The notes beneath the pieces were generated by a model, which ran no database searches, was not told the DNA's origin, and saw nothing but the letters and a program-made list of their open reading frames with translations. Source: Anaerolineales bacterium (lineage in GTDB: Bacteria > Chloroflexota > Anaerolineae > Anaerolineales > Villigracilaceae). Taken from it: a stretch of DNA of 64,000 nt. This document shows positions 57,966 to 64,000 of the stretch, in pieces (the stretch's first letter is position 1; each line of letters starts with the position of its first letter). The stretch is from positions 1-64,000 of the forward strand of contig JAFGSI010000056.1 in NCBI GenBank assembly GCA_016934715.1, in the 5' to 3' direction. A program made the translations under genes and the position numbers.

Positions 57966-59897
57966 ATGCCAATCATCATTCTGTCTGTCCTTCTGATCTT
58001 TGCGGTGGTTTTGTATGCTCTGTTCGCGTTCAGACCGCAGCAGGAAACACGCCGCAACCTGGGTTTGCTCGGCCCGGAAGCGCCGCGACTCAAGGACAAA
58101 GATGGAATCTTCCGTGATTTGAACAAGAACGGCGTCCTGGATCCATACGAGGATCCGCGCCGCCCGGTTGATGAACGGGTTGAGGACCTGCTGGCTCGGA
58201 TGAACCTCGAGGAGAAAGCCGGCCTGATGTTCCATACCATGATCGGCATGAACAAGGACGGGACGCTGGCTGAAAAGATTGGCCGCATCAGCCCAGTCCG
58301 GACCTCGGAGGTGATTGCCGGGAAGCTGATGAACCATTTCAATATCATGGAAACCGGGGCACCACGGCAGGTGGCCGAGTGGAACAACCGCCTGCAGAAA
58401 CTGGCGGAACGGACCCGCCTGGGCATCCCGGTGACGATCTCGACCGACCCGCGGCACGCCTTCTCGACCAATCTGGGCGCCAACTTCGCGGCGGGCTACT
58501 TCTCGCAGTGGCCCGAGCCCACCGGTCTGGCCGCCACTCGCGACGAGGAGCTGGTCCGTCAGTTCGGTGACATCGCCCGCCAGGAGTACCTGGCTGTCGG
58601 CATCCGTGTCGCACTGCACCCGATGGCCGACCTGGCCACCGAGCCGCGCTGGGCGCGTGTCAACGGCACCTTTGGCGAAGATGCCGATCTGGCTGCGCGG
58701 ATGGCTGCGGCCTACGTGCTCGGATTTCAGGGTGGGAAACTTGGCCCGCACAGCGTGGCCTGTATGACAAAGCACTTTCCCGGTGGCGGCCCGCAGAAGG
58801 ACGGCGAGGACCCGCACTTCAATTACGGCAAGGAACAGGTCTACCCGGGGGAGAATTTCGATTACCACCTCAAACCTTTTGAGGCTGCTTTGTCCGCCAA
58901 CACTTCCCAGATCATGCCCTATTACGGCATGCCAGTGGGCACCCCGTTCGAGGAAAAGGGCTTTGGCTTCAACCGGTCGGTGATCACCGGCTTGCTGCGT
59001 GAGAAGTATGGCTTCGATGGTATCGTCTGCACCGACTGGATGCTTCTGACCGGCCTGACGCTTTTGGGACGCGAGATTATTTACCCCAAGGCATGGGGTG
59101 TTGAAAACCTGACGCCTGCCGAACGGGCCCGGCTGGCCCTTGAGGCGGACGTCGACCAGTTCGGCGGGGAGATGTGCCCCGAGATCATCGTCGAGCTGGT
59201 CCGCAGCGGGCAGGTCGCGGAGGCGCGCATCGATCGCTCGGTCCGCCGGCTGCTGCGCGAGAAATTCGTCCTGGGTTTGTTCGATGATCCCTACCTTGAT
59301 CCGGATGCCGCCGAGAAGATCGTCGGCAAAGCGGAATTCAAAGCGGCTGGTGAACTGGCCCAGCGCAAGTCGATCGTCCTGCTTAAGAACGGGACGCAGG
59401 CGACATCTGAGATCCTGCCGCTGCAGGGGCGGCCAAAGCTCTACGTCGAGAATCTCGATCCGGATATTGCCGGACGCTACGGCGAGGTGGTGACGGATCC
59501 GGCCCAGGCTGACTTTGCGATCCTGCGCCTGCAGACTCCCTTCGAAGCGCGCAAAGGGTTTCTGGAGCTCTATTTCCACGCCGGTGATCTTGATTTCAAG
59601 GGCGAGGAAAAGGAGCGCATCTTGAGGCTGCTTGACAGGATCCCGACGATCGTCGACATCTACCTTGAGCGGCCGGCGGTGATCCCGGAGATCGCCGCGC
59701 GTGCCGCGGCCCTGTTGGGAAACTTCGGCGCCAATGACACTGCCCTGCTGGACATTGTCTTTGGGCGCTTCCAGCCGGTTGGCAAGTTGCCGTTCGAGTT
59801 GCCAGCCTCGATGGATGCTGTCCGGGCACAGAAGGAAGATCTGCCCTACGATTCTGAAAATCCAATCTTTCCCTTCGGACATGGCCTGACCTATTAG
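57966..59897 (+). CDS. glycoside hydrolase family 3 protein, membrane anchored
   Basis: The 643-residue protein has an N-terminal membrane anchor (about 3-22). An EF-hand-like loop (KDGIFRDLNKNGVLDPYEDP) follows, then the GH3 catalytic domain with ARMNLEEKAGLMFHT, RLGIPVTISTDPRH, CMTKHFPGGG and the nucleophile Asp357 in GIVCTDW. The second alpha-beta domain has LAQRKSIVLLKN. It ends FPFGHGLTY with no fibronectin domain. It likely cleaves beta-linked oligosaccharides outside the membrane. CCAGGAAGGGAACC precedes the ATG. No sugar transporter or regulator gene is adjacent. Confidence 0.9.
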   Translation: MPIIILSVLLIFAVVLYALFAFRPQQETRRNLGLLGPEAPRLKDKDGIFRDLNKNGVLDPYEDPRRPVDERVEDLLARMNLEEKAGLMFHTMIGMNKDGTLAEKIGRISPVRTSEVIAGKLMNHFNIMETGAPRQVAEWNNRLQKLAERTRLGIPVTISTDPRHAFSTNLGANFAAGYFSQWPEPTGLAATRDEELVRQFGDIARQEYLAVGIRVALHPMADLATEPRWARVNGTFGEDADLAARMAAAYVLGFQGGKLGPHSVACMTKHFPGGGPQKDGEDPHFNYGKEQVYPGENFDYHLKPFEAALSANTSQIMPYYGMPVGTPFEEKGFGFNRSVITGLLREKYGFDGIVCTDWMLLTGLTLLGREIIYPKAWGVENLTPAERARLALEADVDQFGGEMCPEIIVELVRSGQVAEARIDRSVRRLLREKFVLGLFDDPYLDPDAAEKIVGKAEFKAAGELAQRKSIVLLKNGTQATSEILPLQGRPKLYVENLDPDIAGRYGEVVTDPAQADFAILRLQTPFEARKGFLELYFHAGDLDFKGEEKERILRLLDRIPTIVDIYLERPAVIPEIAARAAALLGNFGANDTALLDIVFGRFQPVGKLPFELPASMDAVRAQKEDLPYDSENPIFPFGHGLTY

Positions 59898-60294
59898 CGC
59901 AGGATCTGCTTCGAATCATACATATGATTATGCCCTGTCATGAAGCTGGAGATTGTTCGTATTTCTTTTGATAATCGGAAGTATTGGCAAGGCAACCGAA
60001 GAACTCGGTGTTTCCCGGGATACGTCGCGGGGAGGACGAAGCCTCGATGATCTTGGCCAGCGTGCCCTTGGCTGCGACATTTGCGGTCTGGTGGTTGCCC
60101 GGGGCCTGGTTGCGGTTCTGAATCTGGAGCAGCTGCTCTGTGAAGCGGAAGAAAAAGCGGTGCGAATTCCGTGGGAAACCACGCCTGTCAGGAGGGTGTT
60201 CGGTTGGAGTACCTGCCAACCCTTGCAAAAACAGGCATCACACTGCAATCAGCCCTTGTGAAGATCGGCAAGAATTTTGGAGAACGGAGCCGTT
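59898..60294. other. 397-base gap, no gene recognised
   Basis: The gap before pheA contains frames of about 100 codons on both strands, but none has a ribosome-binding site or a recognisable motif, and their composition is mixed. A short plus frame from the ATG at 59940 opens MKLEIVRISFDNRKYWQGN but lacks a run of Phe codons, so I do not call it a pheA leader peptide. No terminator with a T tract is visible after the GH3 gene. Confidence 0.4.
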
Positions 60295-61110
60295 ATGAGA
60301 GTCGCGTTCCAGGGTGAAGCAGGAGCCTTCTCCGAGGAGGCCTGCCAGCAGCTCCTGGGTCCGGTCGAGACCCAGGCATGCGAGTCGTTTGACGACGTCT
60401 TCGAGGCGGTGGCCTCCGGGGATTGCGAGCGGGGTCTGATCCCGATCGAGAACTCGCTGGCTGGCAGCATTCATCAGAATTATGACCTGCTGCTGCGGCA
60501 CGACCTGTATATCGTCGGTGAGACTTTCCTGCGAGTTCGCCACTGCCTGATCGGTTTCCCGGGTGTGGCTGTGGAGCAGGTTCGCAAAGTCATCAGCCAT
60601 CCGCAGGCCCTGGGCCAGTGCGCCGCCTCGCTGCGTGCCCTGGGGGTCAAGACGGAGGCGGTCTACGATACGGCCGGGAGCGTCAAGCTGCTCAAGCAGT
60701 CTGGCGAGCGGGTGTTGGCGGCGGTCGCCTCGCGGCGAGCGGCAGAAATCTATGGGATGCAGATTCTTCGGGAAGGAATCGAAGATAACCCAGAAAACTT
60801 CACCCGCTTTCTGGCGATCTCCCGACAGTCAATCGCTCCCGGGGCCGAAGCCAAGACGACGATCGTCTTCACGTTAAAGAACACCCCGGGAGCGCTTTTC
60901 AAGGCCCTGTCGGTGTTCGCCCTGCGCGAGATCGACCTGACCAAGATCGAGTCCCGGCCGCTGCCGGGCAAGACCTGGGATTATCTGTTTTACGTCGACT
61001 TCATCGGTGCACTGCAGGAGGAGACCATCCGCCGGGCGCTGGATCATCTCGGCGAGTACGCTCCGCTGCTGCGTATCCTGGGGACGTACCCGCGGGCGAT
61101 CCTTGTCTGA
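60295..61110 (+). CDS. pheA: prephenate dehydratase
   Basis: The 271-residue enzyme converts prephenate to phenylpyruvate for phenylalanine synthesis. The catalytic domain (1-180) has RVAFQGEAGAFSEEA, IPIENSLAGSIHQNYDLL and the catalytic Thr-Arg-Phe in NFTRFLAIS. The C-terminal ACT domain (from about 190) has IVFTLKNTPGALFKAL and LTKIESRPLPGK, where phenylalanine binds for feedback control. There is no fused chorismate mutase. CGGAG precedes the ATG at 60295. It is followed by the ilv leader with its own promoter. Confidence 0.94.
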   Translation: MRVAFQGEAGAFSEEACQQLLGPVETQACESFDDVFEAVASGDCERGLIPIENSLAGSIHQNYDLLLRHDLYIVGETFLRVRHCLIGFPGVAVEQVRKVISHPQALGQCAASLRALGVKTEAVYDTAGSVKLLKQSGERVLAAVASRRAAEIYGMQILREGIEDNPENFTRFLAISRQSIAPGAEAKTTIVFTLKNTPGALFKALSVFALREIDLTKIESRPLPGKTWDYLFYVDFIGALQEETIRRALDHLGEYAPLLRILGTYPRAILV

Positions 61111-61138
61111 CGGAGTTGTCTAAACATCAAATTTACCC

Positions 61139-61166
61139 TTGACAACGCAGAGAATGTGCATATAAT
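61139..61166 (+). promoter_or_regulatory. consensus promoter of the ilvD-ilvB transcript
   Basis: A perfect TTGACA (61139-61144) and a perfect TATAAT (61161-61166) are separated by 16 bases. The predicted start is near 61173, about 200 bases before ilvD, leaving a long leader. Confidence 0.85.
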
Positions 61167-61187
61167 ACGGCGAAATACCTGCTGCTT

Positions 61188-61286
61188 ATGAATACTCTTT
61201 CCTTGCTCCTGGTTGTTATTTTGATTGAGGTCCTAATCCTTAAGGACCTATTCCAGGTTGGGAAGGCCGGAGTGCGAGCCAGGTAG
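61188..61286 (+). CDS. branched-chain amino acid leader peptide (attenuator)
   Basis: A 32-codon frame (ATG 61188, TAG 61284-61286) begins MNTLSLLLVVILIEVLIL. Thirteen of residues 4-18 are Leu, Val or Ile, and residues 6-13 run LLLVVILI without a break. The start lies about 15 bases from the predicted transcription start, so translation begins on a very short leader with no clear ribosome-binding site. The peptide precedes a strong hairpin and then ilvD, the exact arrangement of an ilv attenuator. Ribosome stalling on these codons when branched-chain aminoacyl-tRNAs are scarce would favour read-through. Function is inferred from layout. Confidence 0.8.
   Translation: MNTLSLLLVVILIEVLILKDLFQVGKAGVRAR
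61228..61262 (+). promoter_or_regulatory. attenuator pause hairpin and antiterminator segment
   Basis: AGGTCCT (61228-61234) pairs with AGGACCT (61243-61249), a 7-bp hairpin inside the Leu/Ile codons. Just after it, AGGTTGGG (61255-61262) is an exact complement of CCCAACCT (61321-61328), which forms part of the 5' arm and loop of the terminator. Pairing of these two segments would prevent the terminator. The alternative structures were found by eye and not folded by energy. Confidence 0.55.
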
Positions 61287-61311
61287 AATAAGAATACCAG
61301 GTCAACGAACA

Positions 61312-61347
61312 GGAGAGCCGCCCAACCTAGGGCGGCTCTCCTTGTCT
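61312..61347 (+). terminator. ilv attenuator terminator hairpin
   Basis: GGAGAGCCGCCC (61312-61323) pairs perfectly with GGGCGGCTCTCC (61330-61341) around an AACCTA loop, followed by TTGTCT. It lies 25 bases after the leader stop and 31 bases before ilvD. The T tract is weak, but the 12-bp GC stem is strong. Confidence 0.75.
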
Positions 61348-61372
61348 ATACAAGCCTGGAGAGAAGAGAGCC

Positions 61373-63046
61373 ATGCGTTCCGACACGATCAAGAAAGGTT
61401 ATCAGAAGGCCCCGCACCGTGCCCTGCTGCGCGCCACCGGCGTGCGGGAGGAGGACATGGGAAAGCCCTTCGTAGCAATTGTCAACTCGTACATCGATAT
61501 CATCCCGGGCCATGTTCACCTGCAGGAGTTCGGCCGGATTGTGAAGCAGGCCGTGCGGGCCGCCGGGGGGGTGCCCTTCGAGTTCAACACCATCGGGGTC
61601 GACGATGGCATTGCCATGGGGCACGCCGGGATGAAGTTCTCCCTCCCGTCACGCGAGCTGATTGCCGACAGCGTTGAGACCATGGTCCAGGCGCACCAGT
61701 TTGACGGCATGGTGTGTATCCCCAATTGTGACAAGATCGTACCAGGCATGTTGATGGCGGCACTGCGCGTCAATATCCCGGCGATTTTCGTCTCCGGCGG
61801 ACCGATGGCAGCCGGGCGCATGCCCGACGGGGAAGTGGTTGACCTGATCACCGTCTTCGAAGGGGTCGGGGCCTATTCGGCTGGCAAAATAGACGAACAG
61901 CGCCTGACCGACCTCGAGCGCCACGCCTGCCCCTCCTGCGGTTCTTGCTCGGGGATGTTTACCGCCAACAGCATGAACTGCCTGATGGAAGCCCTCGGCA
62001 TGGCCCTGCCGTACAACGGGACGGCCCTGGCCCGCAGCGAGCAACGCGAAGCCCTGGCCCGCCAGGCCGGAGCCCGGATCCTCGCCCTGATTGCCAGCGA
62101 TCTCAAGCCGCGCGAGATCGTTACTGCTGAGGCGATTGACGATGCCTTTGCCCTGGACATGGCCATGGGCGGCTCGACCAATACCGTTCTGCACACCCTG
62201 GCTCTGGCCCAGGAGGCCGGGGTAGAGTATCCGCTTGAGCGGATCAACGCGGTGGCCGACCGCGTGGCCCACATCTGCAAGGTCTCGCCGTCGGGAAAGT
62301 GGCACGTCGAGGATGTCCACCGCGCGGGGGGCGTCCCGGCCATCCTGAACGAGGTTCAGCGCGGAAATGGGAGGCTGCACCTCGACCGGCCGACAGCCAG
62401 TGGTTCGACGCTGGGCGAGGCGATCGCCGGGGCAGAGATCCTGGACGACGAGGTCATCCGACGGGTTGAGAATGCTTATTCCAGCCGCGGCGGGTTGTCG
62501 GTCCTGTTCGGCAATCTGGCTCCGGGCGGGGCAGTGATCAAGACTGCCGGAGTGGGCCAGGTGATGCGCAGGTTCGCCGGCCCGGCCCGCGTCTACGAAT
62601 CCCAGGATGAAGCCCTGGCGGGCATCCTGGCCGGACAGGTCCAGCCCGGGGAGGTTGTTGTCATCCGCTACGAGGGGCCCAAGGGCGGTCCCGGGATGCA
62701 GGAGATGCTCAGTCCGACCAGTGCCATCATGGGCCAGGGACTGGGCGACAAGGTGGCTTTGATCACCGACGGGCGTTTCAGTGGCGGGACGCGCGGCGCC
62801 TGCATCGGGCATGTTTCGCCGGAGGCAGCCGCGCGCGGTCCGATCGCTGCCCTGCAGGCTGGGGACGTGATCGAGATCGACCTGGAAGCCCGCAGTTTGA
62901 ATGTCCGCCTGGAGCCCGCCGAGATCCAGGAACGTCTGGCAGCCCTGCCGCCGTTCCGGTCCCTGGTCACCAGCAAGTGGCTGCAGCGCTATGCCCATTT
63001 CGTCACCTCGGCCGACACCGGGGCTGTGCTGTCGATGGAGTTCTGA
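61373..63046 (+). CDS. ilvD: dihydroxy-acid dehydratase
   Basis: The 557-residue Fe-S enzyme dehydrates dihydroxy-acids in isoleucine and valine synthesis. Cluster cysteines are in [14 protein letters not shown] and [19 protein letters not shown]. Other family motifs are [27 protein letters not shown] and [37 protein letters not shown] precedes the ATG. It is the first structural gene after the leader and lies 25 bases before ilvB. Confidence 0.96.
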   Translation: MRSDTIKKGYQKAPHRALLRATGVREEDMGKPFVAIVNSYIDIIPGHVHLQEFGRIVKQAVRAAGGVPFEFNTIGVDDGIAMGHAGMKFSLPSRELIADSVETMVQAHQFDGMVCIPNCDKIVPGMLMAALRVNIPAIFVSGGPMAAGRMPDGEVVDLITVFEGVGAYSAGKIDEQRLTDLERHACPSCGSCSGMFTANSMNCLMEALGMALPYNGTALARSEQREALARQAGARILALIASDLKPREIVTAEAIDDAFALDMAMGGSTNTVLHTLALAQEAGVEYPLERINAVADRVAHICKVSPSGKWHVEDVHRAGGVPAILNEVQRGNGRLHLDRPTASGSTLGEAIAGAEILDDEVIRRVENAYSSRGGLSVLFGNLAPGGAVIKTAGVGQVMRRFAGPARVYESQDEALAGILAGQVQPGEVVVIRYEGPKGGPGMQEMLSPTSAIMGQGLGDKVALITDGRFSGGTRGACIGHVSPEAAARGPIAALQAGDVIEIDLEARSLNVRLEPAEIQERLAALPPFRSLVTSKWLQRYAHFVTSADTGAVLSMEF

Positions 63047-63071
63047 TCAGGGTCGCCAAGGAGGAAGATTT

Positions 63072-64000
63072 ATGAAACGTACTGGTGCACAAATTGTCTG
63101 GGAATGCCTGCAGCGCGAGGGCGTGGACGTGGTCTTTGGCTACCCAGGTGGGGCCAACCTGCCGATCTATGATGCGATGCGCGACTTTTCGATCCACCAT
63201 GTGCTTGGGCGCCACGAACAAGGCGTCACACACATGGCCGATGGATATGCGCGTGCCAACGGCAGGGTCGGGGTGGCAATGGCGACCTCCGGTCCGGGGG
63301 CGACCAACATGATCACCGGCATTGCCACTGCCAGTATGGACTCGTCGCCGATTGTCTGTATCACAGGCCAGGTGGCCAGTAAGTACATTGGCTACGATGC
63401 TTTCCAGGAGACGGACGTAACCGGCATTTCCCTGCCGATCACCAAACACAATTTCCTGGCGATGCAGGTTGAAGAGATCATGCCCGCGATCCGGCAGGCG
63501 TTCTACATTGCCCGCTCGGGCCGCCCCGGCCCGGTGCTGGTCGACATCTGCAAGGATGCCCAGCAGGCGGTGATCGAGGACTGGCAGTACGATGAGAGCC
63601 CGATTCGCCTGCCAGGCTACCGCCCGGATCTGGCGCCGGTCCCGGAGAAGATTCGCTCAGCGGCCGAGATGATCAATGCCGCCAAACGCCCGGTAATCCT
63701 GGCCGGACGCGGGGTCCTGTTGAGCGGGGCGACTGACCTGCTGCGCCAGTTCGCCGAGAAGGCCCAGGTCCCGGTTGCGCTGACCCTGCTGGGGATCGGC
63801 GCCATGCCGGCCAGTCATCCGCTCAACATGGGCATGATGGGGATGCACGGCGAATCATGGGTCAACCAGGCGATTCAGAACGCCGACCTGCTGTTGGCCT
63901 TTGGGATGCGCTTCGATGATCGGGTGACTGGCAATGTCGAGACCTATGCAGTCAACGCCCGCAAGATCCACATCGACATCGATCCGGCTGAACTGAACAA
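63072..64000 (+). CDS. ilvB: acetolactate synthase large subunit (partial, runs off the window)
   Basis: The first 309 residues are visible. They include the TPP-dependent enzyme N-terminal domain (VFGYPGGANLPIYDAMR, the activating Glu in GRHEQGVTHMADGYARANG, ATSGPGATNMITGIATA) and the central domain (RPVILAGRGVLLSGA, AFGMRFDDRVTGN, IHIDIDPAEL). It condenses pyruvate to acetolactate or with 2-oxobutyrate. AAGGAGGAAG precedes the ATG at 63072. The regulatory subunit ilvN would be expected beyond the window edge. Confidence 0.96.
   Translation, partial: MKRTGAQIVWECLQREGVDVVFGYPGGANLPIYDAMRDFSIHHVLGRHEQGVTHMADGYARANGRVGVAMATSGPGATNMITGIATASMDSSPIVCITGQVASKYIGYDAFQETDVTGISLPITKHNFLAMQVEEIMPAIRQAFYIARSGRPGPVLVDICKDAQQAVIEDWQYDESPIRLPGYRPDLAPVPEKIRSAAEMINAAKRPVILAGRGVLLSGATDLLRQFAEKAQVPVALTLLGIGAMPASHPLNMGMMGMHGESWVNQAIQNADLLLAFGMRFDDRVTGNVETYAVNARKIHIDIDPAELN

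Noticed and set aside
57942-59882. Long minus-strand frame antisense to the GH3 gene
   Set aside because: Its composition (Gln/Arg/Val/Asp repeats without motifs) is that of a shadow frame; the GH3 gene on the other strand has clear catalytic motifs.
59940-60050. Possible pheA leader peptide starting at 59940
   Set aside because: It has only two Phe and no run of Phe or Tyr codons, and no terminator hairpin follows before pheA.
59938-60228. Minus-strand frame of about 96 codons before pheA
   Set aside because: No start signal or family motif, and a comparable frame exists on the opposite strand, so neither is supported.
1-64000. CRISPR arrays, insertion sequences, phage integrases or attachment sites
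   Set aside because: No regularly spaced repeats, transposase or integrase genes, or direct-repeat/tRNA junctions were seen. The two tRNA genes are not flanked by duplicated 3' ends.

Overview
The window is GC-rich bacterial chromosome, densely packed, with almost every intergenic gap under 450 bases. Gene content (a biotin carboxylase, separate biotin carrier and acyl-CoA carboxyltransferase in one operon; many GT39-type membrane glycosyltransferases; a GAF-repeat histidine kinase; a tungsten-type aldehyde oxidoreductase; a fused Fe-S/molybdopterin dehydrogenase) fits a Chloroflexota (Anaerolineae-like) bacterium. That is an inference from gene style, since no rRNA gene or other phylogenetic marker is present. 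Promoters resemble sigma70 sites: consensus -35/-10 pairs sit before tRNA-Leu, rplS and ilvD.

Layout. 1-5 kb: tail of an unknown gene, a GT4 glycosyltransferase, a P-loop kinase, a NYN/LOTUS-like RNA-binding protein and an MFS exporter. 5-11 kb: an OmpR-type two-component pair, then a 1238-residue orphan kinase with one PAS and about five GAF domains. 11-13 kb: tRNA-Arg, rplS, a class I glutamine amidotransferase-like hydrolase and murI. 13-20 kb (minus strand): an acyl-CoA carboxylase operon interleaved with CPBP protease, HD phosphohydrolase, CYTH and PhoD-like genes. 20-29 kb: three large membrane glycosyltransferases with a coupled lipoprotein and a small membrane protein. 29-31 kb: CPBP, GNAT, comEA-like and methyltransferase genes. 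31-37 kb (minus): a frameshifted YedF/DsrE gene, DUF2007, YwiC-like, DnaQ-DinG helicase, a membrane protein and plsX. 37-43 kb: tRNA-Leu, an amino-acid ABC binding protein and permease, SCP2 protein, aldehyde ferredoxin oxidoreductase and nnr. 43-58 kb: an SPFH-HTH protein, XdhC, a GT39 protein, a family II pyrophosphatase, an HD-GYP remnant, and a long minus-strand array that starts with an XDH-type FAD subunit and ends with a fused Fe-S/Moco dehydrogenase. 58-64 kb: a GH3 glycosidase, pheA, ilvD and the start of ilvB.

The most rewarding signal is upstream of ilvD. A near-consensus promoter is followed by an unannotated 32-residue leader peptide rich in Leu, Val and Ile, then a 12-bp terminator hairpin, with an exactly complementary 8-base segment that could compete with it. 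This is the architecture of a branched-chain amino acid attenuator controlling ilvD and ilvB.

Other points: all four cysteines of the plant-type [2Fe-2S] site are replaced in the fused dehydrogenase while the second cluster is intact; a solitary CcrM-like methyltransferase; an SPFH protein ending in an excisionase-like HTH; a YedF-like gene broken by one base in a C run; and a decayed HD-GYP domain. The molybdenum/tungsten and possible selenium theme (XdhA/B/C-type genes, aldehyde oxidoreductase, YedF-like) recurs across the window, but the genes are dispersed and any functional link is inference.
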